NCBI GenBank assembly: GCA_034003765.1
Contig: JAVEXZ010000027.1
Location: 1 to 14,679, forward strand
Reading direction: 5' to 3'
Source: JAAZGD01 sp034003765
Lineage (GTDB): Bacteria > Bacillota > Clostridia > Peptostreptococcales > Anaerovoracaceae
DNA: 14,679 bases
Part shown: one piece after another, positions 1 through 6,700 of the stretch
Layout of the letters: each line of letters opens with the position of its first letter
How positions within the stretch are numbered: the first letter of the stretch is position 1
Notes under the pieces: generated by a model
Told to the model about the DNA's origin: nothing
The model's database searches: none
Seen by the model: only the letters and a program-made list of their open reading frames with translations
Translations under genes and position numbers: made by a program

Positions 1-2
1 GC

Positions 3-185
3 ATCCGAGAGTACTTTAGAGGAATCAAAACAGAAGTGAAAAAAGTGGTATGGCCCACTAGGAAAGAATTAAGCGCTTATACAGTAGTGGTTATTCTAAC
101 TTGTTCATTTTTTGCTTTGGCTTTCTGGGCAATTGATACTGGGGTTCTGGCAATGCTAAAAGGCATTCTCGGAATCACGATGTAA
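3..185 (+). CDS. secE: SecE, preprotein translocase subunit (3' end only)
   Basis: The last 60 codons of SecE are present; the 5' end lies outside the window. SecE is the small essential subunit of the SecYEG channel in the cytoplasmic membrane and clamps SecY. The visible part shows the family hallmark: an amphipathic segment ending in EVKKVVWPTRKEL (residues 11-23 of the visible part), followed by one hydrophobic transmembrane segment (roughly residues 26-45) and a short tail, stopping at TAA 183-185. This single-span form is the usual Gram-positive type, as opposed to the three-span E. coli protein. nusG begins 14 bases after the stop, the standard secE-nusG pairing, so the two are almost certainly co-transcribed. 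Confidence 0.95.
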   Translation: MREYFRGIKTEVKKVVWPTRKELSAYTVVVILTCSFFALAFWAIDTGVLAMLKGILGITM

Positions 186-199
186 GGAAAAGGAATGGC

Positions 200-781
200 A
201 TGGCCGAAAAAGAAAAGGACCTAACCTTTGATCCCGTAGAAGAGGAAGTTAGTGGAGTTCGAGCAATTAGAGAACCCATGTGGTATGTTGTCCATACCTA
301 CTCAGGACACGAGAACAAGGTAAAAGTAAATATAGAAAAACTAGTTGAGAACCGAGAGATGCAAGATCTGGTTCTCAGTATTGTGGTTCCCACAGAAGAT
401 GTTATTGAATTAAAAAATGGGCAGCGAAAAATCAAAACGAGAAAAATGTTTCCCGGATATGTTTTAATCAAAATGATAGTAACCAATGAATCTTGGTATT
501 TAGTTAGAAACACTCAAGGAGTAACGGGTTTTGTAGGACATGGTTCGGAACCTGTTCCCCTGACAATAGATGAAGTCAGAAGAATGGGTATTGAAAAGAT
601 TATAGTTGAAATGGACATAAAGGTTGGGGACAGCATAAAGGTTATTAATGGGCCCTTTGAAGGATTTATGGGTACAGTATCCAGCTTCGATGAAGAAAAA
701 CAAACTATGCGTGTTTTAATCAGTATGTTTGGTAGAGACACCTTGGTGGAACTTGAATACGCACAAATAGATAAATTATAA
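200..781 (+). CDS. nusG: Transcription termination/antitermination factor NusG
   Basis: NusG (193 residues) binds the clamp of RNA polymerase through its NGN domain and affects pausing, elongation and termination; its KOW domain contacts partners such as S10 or Rho. The NGN domain runs from about residue 27 (MWYVVHTYSG) to about 125, with FPGYVLI at 84-90 and RNTQGVTGFVG at 103-113. The KOW domain starts near 142 with NGPFEGFMGTV at 150-160. The first 26 residues are an acidic extension (EKEKD, DPVEEE) ahead of the usual start of the fold. ATG 200 is preceded by AGGA at 191-194, and an out-of-frame ATG at 195 is ignored. It follows secE by 14 bases and no separate promoter is visible, so it is probably read from the secE transcript. 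Confidence 0.97.
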   Translation: MAEKEKDLTFDPVEEEVSGVRAIREPMWYVVHTYSGHENKVKVNIEKLVENREMQDLVLSIVVPTEDVIELKNGQRKIKTRKMFPGYVLIKMIVTNESWYLVRNTQGVTGFVGHGSEPVPLTIDEVRRMGIEKIIVEMDIKVGDSIKVINGPFEGFMGTVSSFDEEKQTMRVLISMFGRDTLVELEYAQIDKL

Positions 782-848
782 GGTTAAAAGAAAATAAAGA
801 GAGAAATCTCAACCACTTGCTTGGCAGGAGAAAGGAGAAGACAAGGAA

Positions 849-1274
849 ATGGCAAAAAAAATAGAAGGCTACATCAAGTTGCAAATTCCCGCAGGAGGAG
901 CCACACCAGCACCCCCAGTAGGACCTGCCCTTGGCCAAAAAAGTGTAAACATAATGGATTTTTGCAAGCAATTCAATGCTAAAACCCAGGACCAGCAGGG
1001 CATGATTATACCTGTTGTTATAACGGTCTACGCTGATCGATCTTTTACTTTTGTTACCAAAACACCACCAGCTGCGATACTTATTAAAAAAGCAGCGGGA
1101 CTAACTAAGGCTTCAGGTGAGCCTAACAAAAATAAGATTGGATCAATTACATTGGCTCAAGCCCAGGAAATTGCAAAGACAAAAATGCCAGACCTTAATG
1201 CAGCTAGCATTGAAACAGCTACAGGAATGATTAAGGGAACGGCTAGAAGTATGGGTGTTATAGTTAAAGAGTAG
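849..1274 (+). CDS. rplK: 50S ribosomal protein L11
   Basis: L11 (141 residues, the usual length) binds the GTPase-associated centre of 23S rRNA at the base of the L10-L12 stalk and takes part in factor binding and stringent-response sensing. The N-terminal domain shows the proline-rich PAPPVGPALGQ at residues 20-30, the region where thiostrepton contacts L11 in known structures. The C-terminal RNA-binding domain follows with KTPPAAILIKKAAG and ends in GTARSMGVIV. AAAGGAG at 831-837 is the ribosome binding site, 11 bases before the ATG. The 67-base gap after nusG shows no convincing promoter, so a transcript shared with secE-nusG or an unseen weak promoter are both possible. Confidence 0.98.
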   Translation: MAKKIEGYIKLQIPAGGATPAPPVGPALGQKSVNIMDFCKQFNAKTQDQQGMIIPVVITVYADRSFTFVTKTPPAAILIKKAAGLTKASGEPNKNKIGSITLAQAQEIAKTKMPDLNAASIETATGMIKGTARSMGVIVKE

Positions 1275-1276
1275 TA

Positions 1277-1310
1277 TGTGGGAGACAGAAAACCTGTCGA
1301 TAGTACCACA
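1277..1310 (+). promoter_or_regulatory. Candidate L1-binding mRNA hairpin (23S stalk mimic) before rplA
   Basis: Two stacked stems are visible: UGUGG 1277-1281 pairs with CCACA 1306-1310, and GACAG 1284-1288 pairs with CUGUC 1294-1298 around an AAAAC loop. Between them is an asymmetric internal loop: GA (1282-1283) against GAUAGUA (1299-1305). The strands GUGGGAG and GAUAGUACCAC strongly resemble the L1 site of 23S rRNA helices 76-77, which from memory reads GUGGGAG and GAAAUACCAC in Thermus. The hairpin abuts the AGGAGG ribosome binding site of rplA (1311-1316), so L1 bound here should block rplA translation. The resemblance is seen; the function is inferred from the known L1 autoregulation of the L11 operon. 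Confidence 0.75.
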
Positions 1311-1322
1311 AGGAGGTAGGAA

Positions 1323-2015
1323 ATGGCTAAAAGAGGTAAAAAGTATCTAGAGTCAATTGCAACTTATGAACCACAAACTTTATACGATGCAAAAGAAGCT
1401 ATGGTACATGTAGTAAATTCAGGAAGAGCAAAGTTCGATGAGACTGTAGAAGCCCACATTCGTTTGGGTGTAGACGGAAGACATGCTGACCAACAAGTTC
1501 GTGGAGCAATGGTATTGCCTCATGGAACAGGAAAGACAAAAAGAGTTCTAGTATTTGCGAAAGGTCCAAAAGCTCAAGAGGCTGAGGATGCAGGGGCAGA
1601 TTTTGTAGGAGCTGAAGAGCTTGCAGAAAAAATTCAAAAGGAAAACTGGTTTGATTTCGATGTAGTAGTAGCAACTCCCGATATGATGGGTGTGGTTGGA
1701 AAACTAGGTAAGGTATTAGGTCCTAAAGGCATGATGCCAAACCCAAAATCAGGAACTGTAACAATGGACTTAGCTAAGGCCATGGAAGAAATCAAAGCTG
1801 GTAAGGTTGAATACCGTTTGGACAAAACAAATATCGTTCATACTCCAATTGGAAAAGTTTCATTTGGACCAGAAAAACTAGCAGATAACTTCAATGCCCT
1901 GTTAGAAACTCTTGTCAAAGCGAAACCTGCAGCTGCAAAAGGTCAATACCTTAAGACAGTAACAGTGGCAACAACTATGGGCCCTGGAGTAAAGGTTAAT
2001 CCTCAAAAGATATAA
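1323..2015 (+). CDS. rplA: 50S ribosomal protein L1
   Basis: L1 (230 residues, standard length) forms the mobile stalk of the 50S subunit next to the E site and helps release deacylated tRNA. In many bacteria it also represses its own operon by binding mRNA. The two-domain fold is marked by LGPKGMMPNPKSGTVT (residues 132-147) in domain II and the C-terminal TTMGPGVKVNP (217-227), which includes the conserved RNA-contacting Thr-Met-Gly. The start ATG lies 6 bases after AGGAGG (1311-1316), and that site directly follows the candidate L1-binding hairpin. It is 48 bases downstream of rplK and forms the second gene of the L11 operon. Confidence 0.98.
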   Translation: MAKRGKKYLESIATYEPQTLYDAKEAMVHVVNSGRAKFDETVEAHIRLGVDGRHADQQVRGAMVLPHGTGKTKRVLVFAKGPKAQEAEDAGADFVGAEELAEKIQKENWFDFDVVVATPDMMGVVGKLGKVLGPKGMMPNPKSGTVTMDLAKAMEEIKAGKVEYRLDKTNIVHTPIGKVSFGPEKLADNFNALLETLVKAKPAAAKGQYLKTVTVATTMGPGVKVNPQKI

Positions 2016-2045
2016 ACCAAGAGAAACATCAATTTAAGAAAACTA

Positions 2046-2089
2046 ACCGTAGACAGCGGGTGCTGTAAAGCTTAATTCCCCGCCGAGGT
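2046..2089 (+). promoter_or_regulatory. Ribosomal protein L10 leader (L10-L12 binding site)
   Basis: The sequence ACCGTAGACAGCGGG (2046-2060) and CCCGCCGAGGT (2079-2089) matches the conserved L10 leader pattern. ACC pairs with GGT as the base stem, GCGGG 2056-2060 pairs with CCCGC 2079-2083, and the unpaired TAGACA side resembles the kink-turn-like internal loop that L10 recognises. A small GCT/AGC stem (2062-2064 with 2069-2071) caps it. It lies between rplA and rplJ, where this element is normally found. L10 complexed with L12 binds here to limit rplJ-rplL expression. Confidence 0.85.
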
Positions 2090-2111
2090 ACAATATAAAA
2101 TATTGGCCTCG
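2084..2111 (+). promoter_or_regulatory. Antiterminator hairpin of the rplJ-rplL attenuator
   Basis: CGAGG 2084-2088 pairs with CCTCG 2107-2111, and CAATAT 2091-2096 pairs with ATATTG 2100-2105 around an AAA loop, leaving TA opposite G as a small internal loop. This 11-bp hairpin uses both the 3' strand of the L10 leader base stem (GAGGT) and the 5' strand of the following terminator stem (GCCTCG). It therefore cannot coexist with either, which is the geometry expected of an antiterminator. The role is inferred from the pairing and from the attenuation mechanism reported for Bacillus subtilis rplJL. Confidence 0.7.
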
Positions 2112-2140
2112 TTTGTCCAGGGTGACAGACGAGGCATTTT
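2106..2140 (+). terminator. Attenuator (intrinsic terminator-like hairpin) upstream of rplJ
   Basis: GCCTCGTTTGTC 2106-2117 pairs with GACAGACGAGGC 2124-2135 over 12 bp with a single G-U wobble and a six-base loop (2118-2123), followed by ATTTTAT. The U tract is short (four U), so termination is probably partial. The 5' arm is shared with the antiterminator at 2084-2111. L10-L12 bound to the leader would favour this hairpin and reduce rplJ-rplL transcription. Confidence 0.7.
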
Positions 2141-2207
2141 ATAGAGTGCCAAAAGAACCTCTTGCTCACTATAAAATAAAAAGAGCAAAGAAAGGAGAAA
2201 AAAAGAC

Positions 2208-2699
2208 ATGTCAGAAGCAGCAAAAAGAGAAAAGCAATTAATCGTAGATGAGATCAGGGACAAAATAAGCAGGTCTAAATCTGCAGTTGTTGTGGATTAT
2301 TTGGGGATCAGCGTATCACAAGCTGATGCTATGAGAAAAAAGTTAAGAGAAGCTAACGTGGACTACACTGTTTATAAAAACACCTTGGTAAAAAGAGCAA
2401 TCGAGGGAACTGAGTTTGCCAAAATGGCAGATGTACTAGAAGGTCCAAGTGCTTTCGCATTTAGTTACGATGATGCAACAACGCCTGGAAGGTTGATCAA
2501 TGAATCCATAAAAGAGTATAAAAAAATGTCCTTCAAGGCAGGATTTATAGAAGGCACATATTATGACTCAGAAGGTATGACTACCATTGCAAGTATTCCT
2601 GGAAGAGAAGTGCTAATTGCTAAATTCTTGGGTAGCATCCAATCCCCAGTTAGCAAGCTAGTAAGAACATTCCAAGCTATTGCTGATGCAAAAGCATAA
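2208..2699 (+). CDS. rplJ: 50S ribosomal protein L10
   Basis: L10 (163 residues) anchors the L7/L12 dimers to the ribosome and represses the operon through the leader upstream. The N-terminal RNA-binding domain contains KSAVVVDYLGIS (residues 24-35) and the conserved YTVYKNTLVKRA (53-64); the C-terminal helix from about 132 (GREVLIAKFLG) onward is the L12 attachment region. Its short length after that point fits two to three L12 dimers, but the number cannot be read with certainty. AAAGGAG at 2191-2197 lies 10 bases before the ATG. Just ahead, TTGCTC 2162-2167 can pair with GAGCAA 2183-2188 around an A-rich loop, a weak hairpin next to the binding site. The 192-base gap from rplA holds the L10 leader and attenuator. 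Confidence 0.98.
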   Translation: MSEAAKREKQLIVDEIRDKISRSKSAVVVDYLGISVSQADAMRKKLREANVDYTVYKNTLVKRAIEGTEFAKMADVLEGPSAFAFSYDDATTPGRLINESIKEYKKMSFKAGFIEGTYYDSEGMTTIASIPGREVLIAKFLGSIQSPVSKLVRTFQAIADAKA

Positions 2700-2751
2700 T
2701 ATAGTATAAAGTAATTTTTCGATAAATATAAAATATAAAGGAGAAGAAAAA

Positions 2752-3111
2752 ATGAACATGGAGCAAATCATTGAAGCCATTAAAGGCATGACTGTATTAG
2801 AACTAAATGAGCTAGTTAAGGCTTGTGAAGAGGAATTCGGAGTATCCGCAGCGGCTCCTGTAGCAGCAGCTGGAAACGGAGCAGCAGCAGCAGAAGAGCA
2901 AACAGAATTCACTGTTGTATTAGCAGGAATAGGCCAAGAAAAAATCAAGGTTATCAAAGTTGTTAGAGAACTTACTGGCCTAGGTCTTAAGGAAGCAAAA
3001 GACTTGGTTGACACAGCACCACAAAACGTAAAAGAAGGAATTGAAAAAGCAGAAGCAGACGCTATAAAAGCTCAGCTAGAAGAAGTAGGAGCCACAGTAG
3101 AACTCAAATAG
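2752..3111 (+). CDS. rplL: 50S ribosomal protein L7/L12
   Basis: L7/L12 (119 residues) is the multi-copy stalk protein that recruits and stimulates the translational GTPases, including EF-G and EF-Tu encoded downstream. The N-terminal dimerisation helices (about residues 1-32, MTVLELNELVKACEEEFG) are followed by an alanine-rich hinge (about 33-50) and the C-terminal factor-binding domain with KIKVIKVVRELTGLGLKEAK. ATG 2752 is preferred over the in-frame ATG 2758 because AAAGGAG at 2737-2743 is 8 bases from the first and 14 from the second. It follows rplJ by 52 bases. A strong stem-loop follows the stop codon. Confidence 0.98.
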   Translation: MNMEQIIEAIKGMTVLELNELVKACEEEFGVSAAAPVAAAGNGAAAAEEQTEFTVVLAGIGQEKIKVIKVVRELTGLGLKEAKDLVDTAPQNVKEGIEKAEADAIKAQLEEVGATVELK

Positions 3112-3124
3112 TTCGTTTTATCCC

Positions 3125-3163
3125 TTTCGGCCTTTGGCCATTTGCCCAAGGCCGAAATTGTAT
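3125..3163 (+). terminator. Stem-loop after rplL, probably a leaky terminator or processing site
   Basis: TTTCGGCCTTTGG 3125-3137 pairs with CCAAGGCCGAAA 3146-3157: 12 pairs with one bulged T (3135) and an eight-base loop. The tail TTGTATT is a poor U tract, so full termination is unlikely. It sits between the very highly expressed rplL and the genes that follow, the place where E. coli carries a partial attenuator and an RNase III site. A similar damping role is inferred here. Confidence 0.6.
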
Positions 3164-3180
3164 TAAACCAGGAGGAGAAA

Positions 3181-3639
3181 ATGAGAAAAATTCTCATTAG
3201 CGCATGCCTGTACGGAGATGTGGTTCGTTATGACGGTAAACAAATACTCTTAGAAGATCCACTTTTCTTAGAGTGGAAGAGAGAAGGGCGCTTAATCCCT
3301 TTTTGCCCAGAGATTTTTGGTGGGCTAGATGTGCCTAGATCGGATTGCCAGATACTTGGTGATAGAGTATTAAATCGAATAGGGGAAGATGTTACAGCGG
3401 CTTTTCAAATGGGCGCTACTGAGGCAGTTCGTTTAGCTAAGGTCCATGAGGTCGCTTTTGCCATTATGAAAGAGCGAAGCCCATCATGCGGTTCTTCAAT
3501 TGTTTATGATGGGAGTTTTACTGGATTAAAAATACCTGGACAAGGAATAGCTACAAGAGAATTGAGAAAAGCTGGAATCCTTGTTATCAGTGAAGACCAA
3601 CTGTTTAAGGGTGAAGAGAGGTTGAAAAGCCAAGAATAA
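3181..3639 (+). CDS. DUF523 family protein, possible [4Fe-4S] thiouracil desulfidase-like (TudS-like) enzyme
   Basis: This 152-residue cytoplasmic protein carries the DUF523 signature: ISACLYGDVVRYDG (residues 6-19), FCPEIFGGLDVPR (41-53), GEDVTAAFQMGA (68-79), ERSPSCGSSIVYDG (98-111) and GIATRELRKAGI (122-133). Cys9, Cys42 and Cys103 are the three invariant family cysteines. In TudS, a characterised member, they hold a [4Fe-4S] cluster used to remove sulfur from 2-thiouracil; Glu44 and Ser100/Ser102 lie where its catalytic residues are recalled. Substrate here is inferred, not shown. ATG 3181 is chosen because CAGGAGGAG (3169-3177) precedes it; an in-frame TTG at 3142 has no binding site and lies inside the stem-loop. 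Placement between rplL and rpoB is unusual. The rpoB promoter starts 3 bases after its stop. Confidence 0.88.
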   Translation: MRKILISACLYGDVVRYDGKQILLEDPLFLEWKREGRLIPFCPEIFGGLDVPRSDCQILGDRVLNRIGEDVTAAFQMGATEAVRLAKVHEVAFAIMKERSPSCGSSIVYDGSFTGLKIPGQGIATRELRKAGILVISEDQLFKGEERLKSQE

Positions 3640-3657
3640 TCCTTGACTTATTGGCTT
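3627..3657. repeat. Inverted repeat spanning the DUF523 stop codon and the rpoB -35 box
   Basis: AAGCCAA 3627-3633 and TTGGCTT 3651-3657 are perfect 7-base inverted arms, extended internally by TAA/TTA. The loop contains the DUF523 stop codon and the -35 hexamer of the rpoB promoter. As RNA it would be a hairpin at the 3' end of the DUF523 message without a U tract; as DNA it could be an operator. Chance is also possible in this AT-rich gap. Confidence 0.35.
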
Positions 3658-3671
3658 GGATGTAATATTAT
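3643..3671 (+). promoter_or_regulatory. Sigma-A-type promoter for rpoB-rpoC
   Basis: TTGACT (3643-3648) and TATTAT (3666-3671) are separated by exactly 17 bases, each one mismatch from consensus. The -10 lies inside a perfect 12-base palindrome, ATATTATAATAT (3665-3676), which also contains a TATAAT at 3669 with a less suitable 20-base spacing. Transcription would start near 3678-3680, leaving a leader of about 42 bases before rpoB. Confidence 0.7.
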
Positions 3672-3721
3672 AATATATTGCTATGAAATGAAGTTTCTTT
3701 AGTTTTAAAGGAGTGATAAAT

Positions 3722-6700
3722 ATGCCGAAACCCGTTGAATTTGGACGTAGAACTCGTATGAGTTATTCGAAAATTAACGAAGTTGCGGAGATGCCAAACC
3801 TTATTCAAATTCAGACTGAATCATATGAATGGTTTATTACTGAAGGACTGAAAGAGGTTTTTGAGGACATTTCCCCAATCAAAGATTACGCAGGTAATCT
3901 CGTACTGGAGTTCATTGATTTTTCTTTGAATGAACCTCCAAAATACGAACAGGAAGAGTGCAAGGAAAGAGATGTAACCTATGCTTCTCCCTTGAAAGTA
4001 AAGGTACGACTAGTAAATAAAGAAACTGGGGAAGTAAAAGAGCAAGAGGTTTTCATGGGAGATTTTCCTCTGATGACCGAAAAGGGAACATTTATATACA
4101 ATGGAGCCGAAAGGGTTGTGGTAACTCAGTTAGTTCGTAGCCCAGGGCCCTACTATAATTATTCCACAGACAAATCAAACAACAAACTCTTTTCCACCAC
4201 TGTTATTCCCAACAGGGGTGCTTGGCTTGAATACGAAACGGATTCCAATGAGATTATCTCTGTTAGAGTTGATCGAACAAGGAAACAACCGGCTACTACA
4301 TTATTAAGAGCTTTCGGAATAGGAACCGATAGGGAAATTTTAGAGATTTTTGGTGAAGATCCAAGATTGTTAAAGACCTTGGAAAAGGATACCACAGAAA
4401 CCTATGAAGAAGGCTTAAAAGAGATATATAGAAAATTGAGACCAGGAGAACCGCCAACTGTTGACAGTGCGCGGTCGCTTTTGGATTCTCTATTTTTTGA
4501 CGCAAAAAGATACGACTTGGCTAAAGTTGGTCGTTATAAGTACAACAAAAAACTGGGCCTTTCCAACAGAATAATAGGGTGTATAGCTGCAGAAGATATT
4601 GTAGACCCTAATACAGGCGAGGTTCTTTTGTCAGAGAATGAAATGATTACCCGTGAATTGGGATTTCAAATTGAAGATTCCGGTGTGAAGTCGGTCTTGG
4701 TATACGGCACTAACAAGGAAAAGGAAGTTACAAAAGTAGTTGGAAACAATTTTGTTCCTTGGAGAAAATATGTTAAGGACCCTTCTAACCAAGTTAAATT
4801 GCCACCAAGAGTATATTATCCAGTGCTAAAAGAAATTTTAGAAAACACCAAGAAGAAAGATTTACATGAAGAATTAATGGCTAGGAAGAATGAACTTTCT
4901 CCTAAGCATATTATCGTTGATGACGTAATTGCATCATTTTCATATATCTTAAACTTAAACTATGGTGTAGGCAATGTTGATGATATTGATCATTTAGGCA
5001 ACAGGAGACTTCGAACCGTAGGTGAACTTTTACAAAACCAGTTCCGTATAGGCCTTGCTAGGATGGAAAGAGTAGTAAAGGAAAGAATGACAATCCAGGA
5101 CATAGAAGTAACTACTCCTCAGGCTCTAATGAATATTCGTCCTGTAACAGCAGCCATTAAAGAGTTTTTTGGGTCTTCCCAATTATCTCAGTTCATGGAC
5201 CAAACAAATCCTTTGGCTGAGCTTACCCATAAAAGAAGGTTGTCAGCACTTGGGCCTGGAGGACTTTCCAGAGAAAGAGCTGGATTTGAAGTCAGAGATG
5301 TTCACTATTCTCACTATGGACGTATGTGCCCTATTGAAACTCCTGAAGGTCCAAATATTGGGCTGATTGGATCCCTAACCACTTATGGAAGAATAAATGA
5401 ATACGGATTTATTGAAGCTCCTTATAGACTTGTGGAAAAGGGTAGTGGAAGAGTAACTGAAAAAATCGATTATCTTTCTGCTGATGAAGAAGAAATGATG
5501 ATTATCGCCCAGGCCAATGAACCTTTAGATTCCAAAGGATTTTTCGCCAACATAAAGGTCGCTTCTAGAGGAGCTGGTGGAGAGATTGACTTGGTGGCAA
5601 GAGAAAATATTGATTACATGGACGTATCTCCCAAGCAAGTTGTATCTGTTGCAACAGCAATGATTCCTTTCTTAGAAAATGATGATGCCAACCGTGCCTT
5701 GATGGGTGCTAACATGCAGAGACAAGCGGTACCCCTCATGATTACAGAAGCTCCAATTGTTGCCACTGGGATGGAATACAAGGCGGCTTGTGACTCTGGT
5801 GTAGTTGTTTTGGCTAGGAATAGTGGAATCGTAAAATATGTTGATGCAGAAATGATCATTATTAAGAGAGACGATAACCAGGGCGAAGATGTCTATAAAT
5901 TGTTGAAGTTTAAAAGGAGTAACCAAGGTACCTCTATTAATCAAAAACCAATAGTATTTAGTGGAGAGAAAATAGCGGTAGGAGAAGTAATTGCCGATGG
6001 CCCCTCTACAGACTGTGGAGAAATAGCCTTGGGCAAGAACCTACTTGTTGGCTTCATGACTTGGGAAGGCTACAACTATGAAGATGCCATCGTCCTAAAT
6101 GAACGCTTGATAATGGAAGATACTTTAACTTCCATACACATAGAAGAATATGAATCTGAAGCCAGAGACACGAAGTTGGGCCCAGAAGAAATTACAAGAG
6201 ATATCCCCAACGTTTCTGAGGAAGCTCTAAAAGACCTTGACGAAGAAGGAATAATAAGGATTGGGGCAGAGGTAACTTCTCTAGACATTTTGGTTGGAAA
6301 AGTAACACCAAAGGGTGAAACTGATGTTACAGCAGAAGAGCGTTTGCTGCGAGCAATATTTGGTGAAAAAGCCAGAGAAGTTCGAGACACTTCTTTGAGA
6401 GTCCCCCATGGAGAAACAGGCATTGTTGTTGATGTTAAAGTATTCTCTAGAGAAAATGGAGATGAACTCCTACCTGGAGTTAATAAGTTGGTCCGTTGCT
6501 ATGTTGCTACCAAGAGAAAAATTTCTGTTGGAGACAAGATGGCCGGGCGTCATGGTAACAAAGGTGTTATATCTAGAATATTACCTGAAGAAGATATGCC
6601 TTTTATGGACAATGGACAAGCGTTGGAAATAATGTTAAATCCTTTGGGTGTTCCTTCCCGTATGAACGTAGGGCAGGTTTTGGAAGTGCATTTGGGATTG

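Noticed and set aside
799..810. GAGA-GAAA-TCTC mini hairpin ahead of rplK, considered as an L1 site
   Set aside because: Only four pairs, and the conserved L1 loop bases are missing; the site before rplA matches far better.
3142..3180. Upstream TTG start adding 13 residues to the DUF523 protein
   Set aside because: The TTG lies in the loop of the stem-loop at 3125-3157 and has no ribosome binding site; ATG 3181 has one and matches the family N-terminus.
3669..3674. Perfect TATAAT as the rpoB -10 box
   Set aside because: Spacing of 20 bases from TTGACT is too long; TATTAT three bases earlier gives 17. It remains a minor alternative.
3713..3721. GTG start adding three residues to RpoB
   Set aside because: It overlaps the ribosome binding site AGGAG; ATG 3722 is correctly spaced.
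6076..6423. Open frame of 115 codons on the - strand within rpoB
   Set aside because: It is antisense to a strongly conserved part of rpoB, has no family resemblance, and is explained by codon bias of the sense gene. The other antisense frames (for example 2658-3014 and 9815-10108) were dropped for the same reason.
6408..6632. Open frame of 74 codons on the + strand, second frame of rpoB
   Set aside because: It overlaps conserved rpoB sequence, has no binding site, and shows no recognisable motif.
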